DNA of 64,000 nt from an uncultured Bacteroidales bacterium (GTDB taxonomy: Bacteria > Bacteroidota > Bacteroidia > Bacteroidales > UBA932). Shown piece by piece: positions 34,905 through 42,958 of the stretch (positions are counted from its first letter, which is position 1; each line of letters begins with the position of its first letter). Below the pieces are notes generated by a model. That model searched no databases and was not told the DNA's origin. It worked only from the letters and a program-made list of their open reading frames with translations. Location: positions 62,001 to 126,000 of the forward strand of contig CAMVKH010000005.1 of the NCBI GenBank assembly GCA_947168065.1, in the 5' to 3' direction. The translations under genes were made by a program, and so were the position numbers.

Positions 34905-35744
34905 CTATTTCACATTCTTATGATATTCGACAAGGCCGTCGATGGGGCCCTTGAGGACGATGCCCATGCGCATGCCGGCGGCATTCACGGCCTTCTCCAG
35001 AATATCCTTGTAGTAGAAGGCGATGGAGCCGACGAAGTTGACGGGATATTTCTTGTAGTCGTAGTGGACAATGTTCCGATGCAGGAATTCCTCGAAGCTG
35101 CTCTTCAGAAGATTGGCCATGTGCGGATGGTTCTTGAACTCGCTGATGAACGGCGAGAACGAAGCGAGGAAGCGGCTCGGCATCGGTTCGCGGTATACTT
35201 TCTGGACGATGGCCATGTAATCGAGGCCATAGCGTTTCGTGAATTCGTTTTCAATGGCCGGCGGAAGCAGGCCCTTGATGAAGTCGGAGATCAGGCGTTT
35301 GCCCAGGTAGGCGCCGCTGGCCTCGTCGCCGAGGATGAAGCCGCCGGCACGCACGTTCTGCGCAATCCCCTCCCCATCATAGAAACAACTGTTCGAACCC
35401 GTGCCGAGGATGCAAGCGATGCCCGGCTTGTGGCCGCAGAGCGCGCGGGCAGCCGCCAGCACATCGGATGAGGCTTCACAGGTCGATCCGGGGAACACCT
35501 TGCCGAAGCAACGTTCCAGCTTGGCGGAAATCTCACCACCCACCATACCGGCACCGTAAAAATAGATCCGGTCGACCTTCGTGCCGATCTCAGGCACCAG
35601 ATTCTCGTTCAGGATCTTTTCGATTTCGGCATCTTCCATGAAAACCGGATTGATGCCCACGGTCTCGACGGTCTTCACAGACCCGTCTTCCGCAATGGCC
35701 CGCCACGATACCTTGGTGGACCCGCTGTCAGCGATCAGTTGCAT
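34905..35744 (-). CDS. BadF/BadG-type amino-sugar kinase, probable MurNAc kinase
   Basis: A 279-residue ASKHA-fold kinase with the phosphate-1 motif LIADSGSTKVSW at the N-terminus, ACILGTGSNSCFY (phosphate-2) and GGFILGDEASGAYLGKRL. Homologues are annotated N-acetylglucosamine kinase. Because the next gene is murQ, which needs MurNAc-6-phosphate, and a sugar symporter shares the operon, a MurK-like role (MurNAc plus ATP) is likely; it may also act on GlcNAc. The in-frame TTG at 35768 is rejected because it lies too close to the -7 box at 35773-35780; the ATG at 35744 is used. Confidence 0.85.
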   Translation of the reverse strand: MQLIADSGSTKVSWRAIAEDGSVKTVETVGINPVFMEDAEIEKILNENLVPEIGTKVDRIYFYGAGMVGGEISAKLERCFGKVFPGSTCEASSDVLAAARALCGHKPGIACILGTGSNSCFYDGEGIAQNVRAGGFILGDEASGAYLGKRLISDFIKGLLPPAIENEFTKRYGLDYMAIVQKVYREPMPSRFLASFSPFISEFKNHPHMANLLKSSFEEFLHRNIVHYDYKKYPVNFVGSIAFYYKDILEKAVNAAGMRMGIVLKGPIDGLVEYHKNVK

Positions 35745-35772
35745 ATCTGTATCAAAATAATAATTCAATCTA

Positions 35773-35780
35773 CAAAAGTA
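35773..35780 (-). promoter_or_regulatory. -7 box TACTTTTG of the MurNAc salvage operon
   Basis: Exact TAnnTTTG match, 28 nt before the kinase ATG at 35744 and downstream of the tRNA terminators, so the operon has its own promoter. Confidence 0.5.
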
Positions 35781-35812
35781 ATAAAAAAGGGCATATGCCC
35801 GACAAAAAAAGC

Positions 35813-35864
35813 CCGCAAAGCGTGTCGCGCAGGGCGCGAGGGGTCCGGGGATGTGCCCCGGTAG
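35813..35864 (+). repeat. Possible diverged copy 3 of the palindromic repeat
   Basis: Contains GGGGTCCGGGGATGTGCCCC followed by GGTAGA, comparable to the GGGTTTGGGGCAGCGCCCCAGTA end of copies 1 and 2. The left part is only loosely similar. Confidence 0.35.
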
Positions 35865-35867
35865 AAA

Positions 35868-35888
35868 AGAGGCGGCTCAGCCGCCTCT
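35868..35888 (-). terminator. Rho-independent terminator downstream of tRNA-Thr
   Basis: AGAGGCGGCT / AGCCGCCTCT forms a 10-bp stem with a one-base loop, or 9 bp with three, followed on the minus strand by TTT. Confidence 0.7.
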
Positions 35889-35890
35889 GC

Positions 35891-35931
35891 TCATAAAGAA
35901 AGAGAGGCCGAAAGCCTCTCTTTCTTTATGA
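35891..35931 (-). terminator. 18-bp perfect hairpin abutting the tRNA 3' end
   Basis: Two perfect 18-bp arms (35891-35908 and 35914-35931) surround a 5-nt loop. The first base of the hairpin on the minus strand is the tRNA discriminator base. It may act in termination or 3'-end processing together with the GC-rich hairpin 3 nt further on. Confidence 0.65.
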
Positions 35932-36003
35932 GCCACTTGGCAGACTTGAACTGCCGACCTGCGCGTTACGAATGCGCTGCTCTACCGACTGAGCTAAAGT
36001 GGC
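35931..36003 (-). tRNA. tRNA-Thr (anticodon CGT)
   Basis: A 73-nt cloverleaf: acceptor GCCACTT/AAGTGGC fully paired, D arm GCTC...GAGC, anticodon stem GCGCA/CGCGC with an A-C mismatch at the loop-proximal pair, loop TTCGTAA giving anticodon CGT (codon ACG), and T arm GGCAG-TTCAAGT-CTGCC. The discriminator is T and CCA is not encoded. Confidence 0.95.
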
Positions 36004-36036
36004 TGATATTTGTATCCCGCGTTAAACTTGGGACTG

Positions 36037-36044
36037 CAAAAATA
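36037..36044 (-). promoter_or_regulatory. Candidate tRNA-Thr -7 box (TATTTTTG)
   Basis: Exact TAnnTTTG match on the minus strand, 33 nt before the tRNA 5' end, in the gap after the DUF1460 gene. Confidence 0.4.
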
Positions 36045-36078
36045 GTCAAAAGTCCGGGAAACGAAAAATTTTTTTCAT

Positions 36079-36930
36079 TTATTTCAGCCGGATAACCCGC
36101 AGGCCGTTGTGCGACTTGATGCCGTTGGTGTACGGCACCAGCGGCGTCTTGTTGATCACGACTTTCTTGTCCGTGTAAGAGGCGTGGATGAAGGTCAGGG
36201 TGTCGCCTTCCCAGTAGGCATAGGCCACGTGGGCGATGTCGAGGCCGGGTGTGGCGCTGTTGAAGCCGATGATGTCGCCGGTCTTGATGTTCCTGATGCA
36301 CTTCGGCAGGTCTTCCTTTGGAATGTACCAGTAGTTCCAGCTGTCCAGATTCTGCTCGACGGCCTTGATTTTTTCAACATTCACCGGGTTGTCCTTAAGC
36401 TGCTTGTAGGAGGCCGGATGCGTGGACATGAAGAAAAAACGCTGGTCGAGGGGACTGCCGCCGCATTCCCGGCTGACTTCCCGGAAAATGCCGCGGAGCT
36501 CGCCCTGGATGATCCATTCCGAAGTGTAGTGGATGCGCGAAGTGTAGCCGTCCACCTTGCCGTTGCGGTAGCGCAGCTGCCGCAGGTTGTCTACATATTT
36601 TTCGAAGGTCGGTTCTGCCTCTTTCGCCGTCAGTGACATCGCCAGGCACATCTCCACAAAGAGGATGCAGTCGGTCTCGCGCGTGTTGACCGTCAGGCGC
36701 TCAGGCTCCTGTTCCAGTGTGCCGGCCACGTAGGGCGTGCCGAGGAAGTGCTTGGCTACCTTGATCACCAGCTCGCTCACCGGACGCTCGCGGTCCGGGG
36801 CCAGCAGGGTCATGACTTCATAGAAATTGTCCACGTCTTTCTGTGTGAAGCGCGCGTCCTTCTTGTCGAAGGCGGCGGCGCTAAAGACGAGCCCGAAAAC
36901 GGCGGTGAATAGTATGATGGTGCGTTTCAT
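36079..36930 (-). CDS. DUF1460 family, N-acetylmuramoyl-L-alanine amidase-like exported protein
   Basis: A 283-residue exported protein with signal peptide TIILFTAVFGLVFSAAA. DUF1460 has a papain/NlpC-like fold; the likely nucleophile Cys is in NTRETDCILFVEM near residue 88, with a catalytic His candidate in GLDIAHVAYAY. Characterised relatives are linked to murein-fragment amidase activity, which fits the MurNAc salvage genes beyond the tRNA. An in-frame TTG six bases upstream overlaps a TATTTTTG box, so the ATG at 36930 is used. Confidence 0.85.
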   Translation of the reverse strand: MKRTIILFTAVFGLVFSAAAFDKKDARFTQKDVDNFYEVMTLLAPDRERPVSELVIKVAKHFLGTPYVAGTLEQEPERLTVNTRETDCILFVEMCLAMSLTAKEAEPTFEKYVDNLRQLRYRNGKVDGYTSRIHYTSEWIIQGELRGIFREVSRECGGSPLDQRFFFMSTHPASYKQLKDNPVNVEKIKAVEQNLDSWNYWYIPKEDLPKCIRNIKTGDIIGFNSATPGLDIAHVAYAYWEGDTLTFIHASYTDKKVVINKTPLVPYTNGIKSHNGLRVIRLK

Positions 36931-36942
36931 AGTCAAAAATAA

Positions 36943-37279
36943 GGCAAGCCGATAAGCCGAATTCTGTACCCTTGCGGGCTTCTGTCATTTATCTGATGCA
37001 GCCTACCCCTCGGCTCAGGCGAGCAGCCCTCAGACGCCGATATATTTGGCCTTGCAGCCCTCCGGTGCGTACCCCGACGGCGTCGCCGCCGCCGGTCGTG
37101 CGCTCTTGCCGCACGTTTTCACCCTTGCCGGCCCCGGAACAAGTCCGGGCCAAACCGGCGGTTGTTTTCTGTTACGCGATCCATAAACTTTCGCCCATCT
37201 GTGCTTTCCACAGGGAGGTGCTCTATGCTGTCCGGACTTTCCTCACCGCTCATCGCGGCGCGACAGAATGGCTTGCCCT
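36943..37279 (-). ncRNA. rnpB: RNase P RNA (bacterial class A)
   Basis: On the minus strand the universally conserved 5' region GAGGAAAGTCCGGACAGC is present (about 37247-37230), and the 3' region contains the equivalent of ACAGAATTCGGCTTAT. The P1 helix is visible as GGCAAGCC (37277-37270) pairing with GGCTTGCC (36950-36943). The length of about 337 nt is normal. It is the ribozyme that matures tRNA 5' ends. The exact ends are estimated from P1. Confidence 0.93.
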
Positions 37280-37306
37280 TGCTATCGCCTGATGGCGATT
37301 TTGATG

Positions 37307-37314
37307 CAAAGTTA
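37307..37314 (-). promoter_or_regulatory. -7 box TAACTTTG of rnpB
   Basis: Exact TAnnTTTG match upstream of RNase P RNA. The predicted start near 37300 places a small hairpin (TATCGCC-TGAT-GGCGAT, 37283-37299) at the 5' end of the precursor. Confidence 0.5.
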
Positions 37315-37345
37315 GTCTTTTTCATTATATCTCGCAGTTTTTTTG

Positions 37346-37353
37346 TAGCTTTG
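37346..37353 (+). promoter_or_regulatory. -7 box TAGCTTTG of the DUF1846 gene
   Basis: Exact TAnnTTTG match, 27 nt before the ATG at 37381, divergent from the rnpB promoter. Confidence 0.5.
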
Positions 37354-37380
37354 TGACCCGTTAATACATCTAACGGGACT

Positions 37381-38871
37381 ATGAAAATCGGCTTCGACAA
37401 CGACAAGTACCTGAAGATCCAGTCGGATCATATCAAGGAACGCATTGCATTATTCGGGGACAAGCTTTACATGGAATTCGGCGGCAAACTGTTCGACGAT
37501 TTCCACGCCAGCCGCGTCCTCCCCGGCTTTGAACCTGATTCCAAACTCAAGATGCTGATGCAACTGCGTGATGTCGCGGAGATCATCATCGTCGTGTCGG
37601 CCGTCGACATCGAGAAGAACAAGATCCGCAACGATCTGGGCATTACCTACGATGTGGACGTGCTGCGCCTGCGTGAAGAGTTTGAAAGCCGCAACCTGAG
37701 CGTCAACTCGGTGGTCATCACCCACTACAACGGCCAGGCCAGCGCCAGCGCCTTCCGGGCCCGGCTCGAAAAAATGGGCATCAAGGCCTACTACCATTAT
37801 ATCATCGAGGGCTATCCGACCAACGTGGATCTCATCGCTTCGGACGAGGGCTTCGGCAAGAACGACTATGTGGAGACCACCCGTCCCCTCGTCGTGGTGA
37901 CGGCCCCCGGCCCTGGCAGCGGCAAGATGGCTGTTTGCCTGAGCCAGCTCTACAACGAGCGCAAGCGCGGCGTTAAGGCCGGTTATGCGAAATTCGAGAC
38001 CTTCCCGATCTGGAACCTGCCTTTGAAACACCCCGTGAACATCGCCTACGAGGCGGCTACCGCCGACCTGGACGATGTCAACATGATCGACCCGTTCCAC
38101 GTCGAGGCCTACGGCAAGATTGCCGTCAACTACAACCGGGATATCGAGATCTTCCCCGTGCTGGACGCGCTGTTCACCCAGATTTACGGCAGCAATCCCT
38201 ACAAGTCTCCCACCGACATGGGCGTCAATATGGTGGGTTTCTGCATCAGCGACGACGACGTTTGCCGCGAGGCCGCCAACAACGAAATCATCCGGCGCTA
38301 CTACACCGGCCTCTGCAACCTGGCCGAAGGTGACGAGAACGAAGATGAAGTCAACAAGCTCACGCTGCTCCTCAAGCAGGCAAACCTGGCCGCCGAATAC
38401 CGTCGCGTTACCGTAGCGGCCAAGCAGAAACAGGAAAGCGCCGGCGAGTACGCCGCCGCCATCGAGCTGCCCGACGGAACCGTGATCACGGCCAAGCAGA
38501 GTTCGCTCCTGGGCCCGAGCGCGGCACTGATTTTGAACGCTCTCAAGCATTTGGCCGGCATTCCGCATCCGGTCAAGCTTATCCCGGCTGAAATGATCGA
38601 ACCGATCCAGAAGACCAAGGTGTCGTATCTCCACGGGCACAATCCGCGCTTGCACACCGACGAGGTGCTGGTGGCCATTTCCATGCTCAGCCTGACCGAC
38701 GAGAACTGCCGCAAGGCCATCGACTGCCTTCCCCAGCTGGAAGGCTGCCAGGTGCACTGCACCGTGATGCTGACGGAAGTGGACCGGAAAGTCTTCAAGA
38801 AGCTCGGCGTCGGCCTGACCTGTGAACCGGTCAAGAAGAGCAGCAACTACCGAAAATATTCCTTGCAGTAA
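37381..38871 (+). CDS. DUF1846 family protein
   Basis: A 496-residue cytoplasmic protein matching DUF1846 over its length, with the N-terminal segment KIGFDNDKYLKIQSDHI and a glycine-rich loop APGPGSGKMAVCLSQLY near residue 178 that resembles a nucleotide-binding P-loop. Function is unknown; an ATP-dependent role is suggested only by the loop. The stop is directly followed by the ATG of the glutaminyl-cyclase gene with no gap. Confidence 0.88.
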   Translation: MKIGFDNDKYLKIQSDHIKERIALFGDKLYMEFGGKLFDDFHASRVLPGFEPDSKLKMLMQLRDVAEIIIVVSAVDIEKNKIRNDLGITYDVDVLRLREEFESRNLSVNSVVITHYNGQASASAFRARLEKMGIKAYYHYIIEGYPTNVDLIASDEGFGKNDYVETTRPLVVVTAPGPGSGKMAVCLSQLYNERKRGVKAGYAKFETFPIWNLPLKHPVNIAYEAATADLDDVNMIDPFHVEAYGKIAVNYNRDIEIFPVLDALFTQIYGSNPYKSPTDMGVNMVGFCISDDDVCREAANNEIIRRYYTGLCNLAEGDENEDEVNKLTLLLKQANLAAEYRRVTVAAKQKQESAGEYAAAIELPDGTVITAKQSSLLGPSAALILNALKHLAGIPHPVKLIPAEMIEPIQKTKVSYLHGHNPRLHTDEVLVAISMLSLTDENCRKAIDCLPQLEGCQVHCTVMLTEVDRKVFKKLGVGLTCEPVKKSSNYRKYSLQ

Positions 38872-39645
38872 ATGAAAGCGTTCGTACGATATCTCCTCCT
38901 CCTTTGTTTCCTCCTGGCGCTGCCGGCCTGCCAGGCCAGGGGCCAGCAGGTCAAGACCTATGGCTACAAGGTGGACGAGGTGCTGCCGCACGACGCGGGT
39001 TCTTACACCCAGGGGCTCTTTTTTGAAAACGGCATCCTCTACGAGTCGGCGGGGCAGTACGGCCAGTCCAGCTTCCGCCAGGTGGATCTCAAGTCCGGCC
39101 GCGTGGAGCGTCGCATGGATTTTGACCGCCGCTATTTCGCCGAAGGGTCCTGCGTGCTGAACGGGCGGCTCTATGTGCTGACCTGGCAGGAGCACGAGTG
39201 CCTCGTCTATGATTTCCATACCTGGAAAAAACTGGGCACGCACCGCTACCAGGGAGAAGGCTGGGGCCTGACGACCGACGGCAGGCAGCTCATCATGAGC
39301 AACGGTACTTCCGAAATCACCTTCCGGGATCCCGGGACCTTTCAGGTCCGGCGCAGCATAACCGTGACGCTGCGCGGACAGAAAGTGCTCTATCTCAACG
39401 AACTGGAGTATATCAAGGGAGAAATCTGGGCCAATGTATACGGCAACGACCAGATTGTCCGCATCGACCCGGCCACGGGACAGGTGCTGGGCGTGATCAA
39501 CCTGCGGGGCATCCTTCCCGCCCAGCTGCGTTCCGGCACCGACGTGCTCAACGGCATTGCCTACGAAGCGCGCAGCGGCGCCATTTACGTCACGGGCAAG
39601 TACTGGCCGAAAATGTATCGCATATCCTTAGTTGAAAAGAAATAG
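38872..39645 (+). CDS. Glutaminyl-peptide cyclotransferase, lipoprotein-like signal
   Basis: A 257-residue exported protein. The signal LLLLCFLLALPAC suggests a lipoprotein. The body is a five-bladed propeller of the plant/bacterial glutamine cyclotransferase family: SYTQGLFFENGILYESAG, GWGLTTDGRQLIMSNG, LNELEYIKGEIWANVY and VLNGIAYEARSGAIYVTGK. It converts N-terminal Gln of exported peptides to pyroglutamate. It overlaps nothing but sits between DUF1846 (0 bp) and apt (4 bp), within one transcription unit. Confidence 0.92.
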   Translation: MKAFVRYLLLLCFLLALPACQARGQQVKTYGYKVDEVLPHDAGSYTQGLFFENGILYESAGQYGQSSFRQVDLKSGRVERRMDFDRRYFAEGSCVLNGRLYVLTWQEHECLVYDFHTWKKLGTHRYQGEGWGLTTDGRQLIMSNGTSEITFRDPGTFQVRRSITVTLRGQKVLYLNELEYIKGEIWANVYGNDQIVRIDPATGQVLGVINLRGILPAQLRSGTDVLNGIAYEARSGAIYVTGKYWPKMYRISLVEKK

Positions 39646-39649
39646 TACC

Positions 39650-40183
39650 ATGAGCAAAGAGAGTCTGATCGCCAGTCTGCGGACTGTTGCCGATTACCCC
39701 AAGCCCGGCATAAAATTCTGGGATGTCACCACGCTCTTCAAGAATCCCGTCGCCTTCAAGGAGGTTGAAGACATTCTCTATGAAGTATACAAGGACAAGG
39801 GCATCACGAAGGTGGCCGGCATCGAGAGCCGCGGCTTCGTGATGGGCGCCGCCCTGGCGTCCCGCCTGAACGCCGGCTTCGTACTGATCCGCAAGCCGGG
39901 CAAGCTGCCCTACGAGACGGTGGCCCTCGAATATGAACTGGAATACGGTCGCGACAAGATCGAGATCCATACCGACGCCATCACGCCCGACGACGTAGTG
40001 CTGGTGCACGATGACCTCCTGGCCACCGGCGGCACTGCCAACGCCGCGGTGAAGCTGGTCCGTTTCTTCCATCCCAAGCAGGTCTATGCCAGCTTCATCA
40101 TCTATCTGCAGGATTTCGGTTCCATCGAGCGCTTCCCCAAGGACGTGCCGGTGACCACGGTGCTTAATCTTCGCGGGGCCTAG
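39650..40183 (+). CDS. apt: Adenine phosphoribosyltransferase
   Basis: A 177-residue type I phosphoribosyltransferase: adenine plus PRPP gives AMP in purine salvage. The PRPP-binding loop is VVLVHDDLLATGGTA near residue 120; family markers are DYPKPGIKFWDVTTL and GIESRGFVMGAALA. The ATG at 39650 (MSKESL) is preferred over an earlier start inside the preceding gene. It is 3 bp upstream of pnuC. Confidence 0.96.
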   Translation: MSKESLIASLRTVADYPKPGIKFWDVTTLFKNPVAFKEVEDILYEVYKDKGITKVAGIESRGFVMGAALASRLNAGFVLIRKPGKLPYETVALEYELEYGRDKIEIHTDAITPDDVVLVHDDLLATGGTANAAVKLVRFFHPKQVYASFIIYLQDFGSIERFPKDVPVTTVLNLRGA

Positions 40184-40186
40184 GAC

Positions 40187-40846
40187 ATGGACGGAATCAG
40201 CGCTTATTTCGCCGGTCTGGACGTCTGGGGCTGGCTTGAGATTTTCGCCATGATGGCGGGCATCTATTATGTCTTTCTGCAGATACGGAAGAGCCGGAAG
40301 CTCTGGTATGTATGTATCCTGACTTCCGTGCTCAACATTTTCGTGTACTGGCACAACAACTATGTCTCGATGACGGTCATCCAGTTCTATTACATCGTGA
40401 TGGCCTTCTATGGCATCCACGCCTTCCGGGAGATCAAGGAGGAAGCGATTGAAGAATACGGGGAGGGACGCAACCCCACCGGCCAGAAAGTGGCCATCCG
40501 CCGTTTCGACTGGATGACCGGCGCGTGGACCCTGGGCATCGCCATCCCGGTTTATTTCGCCATGGTGCACATCATCCGGGCGTATGCCGTCACGCATGGC
40601 GGCCTGCTCTTCCCGAGCCAGCCCTGGTGGGATGCCTTCATCGCCGTGGGCAGCATGGTCGGCACCTTCTTCCTGAGCAAATCCTACATGTGCCAGTGGT
40701 ATATCTGGCTCGTGCTCAATACCATTTCGGTCGGCGTATTCGTCTACAGCGGCATGTACTGGATTGCCCTCATGTACGTGGTGTACATCGTCCTGGGCCT
40801 TATCGGCCTCCGCAACTGGCGGATCAACGGAGTCTACGTTGACTGA
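40187..40846 (+). CDS. pnuC: PnuC-family nicotinamide riboside/vitamin transporter
   Basis: A 219-residue inner-membrane protein with about seven hydrophobic segments. PnuC features are WLEIFAMMAGIYYVFLQI, FYYIVMAFYGIHAF, and the aromatic-rich SKSYMCQWYIWLVLN lining the vitamin site. Moves nicotinamide riboside by facilitated diffusion; some relatives carry thiamine or riboflavin. Last gene of the DUF1846-QC-apt-pnuC unit, followed by a strong terminator. No THI or NAD riboswitch was seen. Confidence 0.92.
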   Translation: MDGISAYFAGLDVWGWLEIFAMMAGIYYVFLQIRKSRKLWYVCILTSVLNIFVYWHNNYVSMTVIQFYYIVMAFYGIHAFREIKEEAIEEYGEGRNPTGQKVAIRRFDWMTGAWTLGIAIPVYFAMVHIIRAYAVTHGGLLFPSQPWWDAFIAVGSMVGTFFLSKSYMCQWYIWLVLNTISVGVFVYSGMYWIALMYVVYIVLGLIGLRNWRINGVYVD

Positions 40847-40850
40847 CAAA

Positions 40851-40884
40851 AAAACGGCCGGCGGAATGATCCGTCGGCCGTTTT
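40851..40884. terminator. Bidirectional terminator between pnuC and bL38
   Basis: A 15-bp stem (AAAACGGCCGGCGGA pairs with TCCGTCGGCCGTTTT through one G-U) with a 4-nt loop, bounded by A and T tracts, so it works on both strands between two convergent genes. Confidence 0.85.
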
Positions 40885-40902
40885 CAAACATTACCTACTT
40901 TA

Positions 40903-41061
40903 TTATTTCTTGAAGTAGTCGGCTACTTCGTCGGTAGGAACGAGTTCCTCTTGGAACGCGTAGGCACCCGTGCGCTCAGATTTGACCATCTTGATGCACT
41001 TCACCACATTTTTCAGCTGGGATTTGTCGCCGGAGAACGTTGCGACCGCTTTCTTTGCCAT
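40903..41061 (-). CDS. Bacteroidetes-specific ribosomal protein bL38 (DUF4295)
   Basis: A 52-residue basic protein starting MAKKAVATFSGDK and ending EVADYFKK. It belongs to DUF4295, which I recall was identified as a large-subunit protein (bL38) in a Flavobacterium ribosome structure. It lies 19 bp downstream of rpmG in the order rpmB-rpmG-bL38 that is characteristic of the phylum. Confidence 0.88.
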   Translation of the reverse strand: MAKKAVATFSGDKSQLKNVVKCIKMVKSERTGAYAFQEELVPTDEVADYFKK

Positions 41062-41080
41062 GGTATAATAAAGTTAGATG

Positions 41081-41263
41081 TTACTTGATCTCTTTGTGAA
41101 CGGTGTAGCGCTTGAGGTACGGATTGTACTTCTTGAGCTCCAGACGCTCGTTCGTGTTCTTCTTGTTCTTGGTCGTGATATACCGGGAGATGCCGGGAAC
41201 ACCGCTTTCTCTCTGTTCGGTGCATTCGAGGATGACCTGAACTCTGTTACCTTTCTTTGCCAT
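41081..41263 (-). CDS. rpmG: Ribosomal protein bL33
   Basis: A 60-residue L33 of the zinc-free type: [28 protein letters not shown] and [13 protein letters not shown]. It lacks the paired CxxC motifs of zinc-binding paralogues, so it does not depend on zinc. Second gene of the rpmB-rpmG-bL38 operon. Confidence 0.97.
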   Translation of the reverse strand: MAKKGNRVQVILECTEQRESGVPGISRYITTKNKKNTNERLELKKYNPYLKRYTVHKEIK

Positions 41264-41275
41264 TTCAGTAAAAAA

Positions 41276-41518
41276 TTAAACGATGTTGATCAAACCTTTC
41301 TCACGGGATTCCTTCAGGGTTTCAGCCAGACCGTTCTTGTAGATGGTCTTCATACCCTTGCAGGACACTTTCAGGGTCACGAAACGCTGCTCCTCTTCGA
41401 GCCAGAAACGTTTGGTCTTGAGGTTCGGGGCGAATTCGCGTTTAGTACGTCTCTTGGAGTGGGAAACGTTGTTTCCGATCACTCTCTTCTTTCCGGTAAC
41501 TTGACAAACTCGTGCCAT
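41276..41518 (-). CDS. rpmB: Ribosomal protein bL28
   Basis: An 80-residue L28: MARVCQVTGKKRVIGNNVSH, then KRRTKREFAPNLKTKRFW. Normal length for the phylum, without the zinc-binding Cys pairs. First gene of the operon; an AT-rich 84-bp gap separates it from lepB upstream, where its promoter should lie, but no perfect -7 box is visible. Confidence 0.97.
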   Translation of the reverse strand: MARVCQVTGKKRVIGNNVSHSKRRTKREFAPNLKTKRFWLEEEQRFVTLKVSCKGMKTIYKNGLAETLKESREKGLINIV

Positions 41519-41602
41519 TGTCTTATATTTTTTATTTTCTATTTTTCAAAGGGGCTGCAAATATCTTGAATTTTCTGCAAAAATCCAAATAAAATTACTC
41601 AT

Positions 41603-42949
41603 TTACAAAAACTTCAGCAAACGCCGCCAGCGGATGTTCCGGGGGAACTTCTGGTTCGCGTCGGTCGACATCCAGATCACCCGGGGCTTGCCCACGATGT
41701 GGTCTTCGGGGACGAAACCCCAGTAACGCGAGTCGAGCGAATTGTGGCGGTTGTCGCCCATCATGAAGTAGTAGTCCATCCGGAAGGTGTAGCGGTCGGT
41801 CTCTTCGCCGTTGATGGCGTAGCGGCCTTCGCCCAGTTCTTCAAAACGGTTGCCTTCATAGACTTCGATGATGCGGCGGTAGAGCGGCAGATTGTCGGCG
41901 GTCAGCACCACGGACTCCCCCTTTGCCGGAATCCACAGCGGACCGTAGTTGTCGCGCGTCCAACCCGTAGCCACGAAGGGGAACAGCATCTCCTGCGAGT
42001 CGGGGTAGTCGGGGGGATAGATATCGACATTCTGTTCAACGCTCACGACGTTGGCCAAAGTCTGGATCTTCTCTTTTCTTTCGTCGGTCAGCGGCAGGGC
42101 CGGATAACCGGGCAGCGTCTGGCTGAACCAGATCTCGCCCAGGTTGAAGCCCATGTCACGCAGCAGGACCGGATTGACCGGCGTGCCGTCCGTCACCACC
42201 TGATAGGTGTTCTGGATGCCCGGCCAGCTTTCCTGTGCCTGTCCGTTGACATATACCTGCCCGTTGATGACACGCAGGGTGTCGCCGGCCACCGCCACGC
42301 AACGCTTCACATAATGATCCTTCTTGTCCACCGGACGAACCCGTATGGGGCCGTAGGTCTTGATGGCGTAGTCGCGCGAAGTCAGCCGCACATGGGTGTA
42401 GTAGTCTTCGGCGGGCGCCTTCGACAGCACCGTATCGCCGTGCGGGAACGAGAACACGACATAGTCGTCGCGCTCGACATGGCCGAGGCCCTTGATCCGC
42501 CGATACTTGAACTGCAGGGCGGTCGAGTAGCTCTCTTTCCCGGAGAAAGGCATGGTGTTGTGGACAAAAGGCATGGAAAGCGGTGTCTGGGGCAGCTTCG
42601 GGCCGTAGGCCGTCTTGCTGACGAAGAGATAGTCACCTGTCAGCAGGGAACTCTCCATGGAAGAGGAAGGAATCTTGAACGCCTGGAAGAAGAAGATGTT
42701 GATGAAAGTGACCACGACCACGGCGAAAATGATGGCATCCAGCCATCCCGTCGCCACCTTGACGGCGCGGCTCTTTGCAGACATCCGGTCAATCCAGGCC
42801 TTAAGCCGGCGGCTCACGCAGAACTCGAAAATCACGGGCAGCCCGAAGAGCCACCACCAGTTTCCGTGCCACGCGATCCAAGCGACATAAAGTGCGGTCC
42901 AAAGGACGAACCGCACCCAGGATTTCCTATCAGTTCCCTTGACAGTCAA
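41603..42949 (-). CDS. lepB: Signal peptidase I
   Basis: A 448-residue membrane protease that removes signal peptides from exported proteins. Hydrophobic segments at about 12-45 and 68-90 anchor it. The nucleophile Ser is in IPSSSMESSLL near residue 96, the general-base Lys in HYVKRCVAVAGD near 215, and the C-terminal box is MMGDNRHNSLDSRYWG. It is longer than E. coli LepB because of an insertion between the Lys region and the last box, common in Bacteroidetes. It starts 9 bp after rplT, so it is the tail of the thrS-infC-rpmI-rplT operon. Confidence 0.95.
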   Translation of the reverse strand: MTVKGTDRKSWVRFVLWTALYVAWIAWHGNWWWLFGLPVIFEFCVSRRLKAWIDRMSAKSRAVKVATGWLDAIIFAVVVVTFINIFFFQAFKIPSSSMESSLLTGDYLFVSKTAYGPKLPQTPLSMPFVHNTMPFSGKESYSTALQFKYRRIKGLGHVERDDYVVFSFPHGDTVLSKAPAEDYYTHVRLTSRDYAIKTYGPIRVRPVDKKDHYVKRCVAVAGDTLRVINGQVYVNGQAQESWPGIQNTYQVVTDGTPVNPVLLRDMGFNLGEIWFSQTLPGYPALPLTDERKEKIQTLANVVSVEQNVDIYPPDYPDSQEMLFPFVATGWTRDNYGPLWIPAKGESVVLTADNLPLYRRIIEVYEGNRFEELGEGRYAINGEETDRYTFRMDYYFMMGDNRHNSLDSRYWGFVPEDHIVGKPRVIWMSTDANQKFPRNIRWRRLLKFL

Positions 42950-42958
42950 TGCACGAAA

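Noticed and set aside
36972-37292. A 106-codon plus-strand frame
   Set aside because: It lies wholly within RNase P RNA, whose conserved core sequence and P1 pairing are clear on the other strand.
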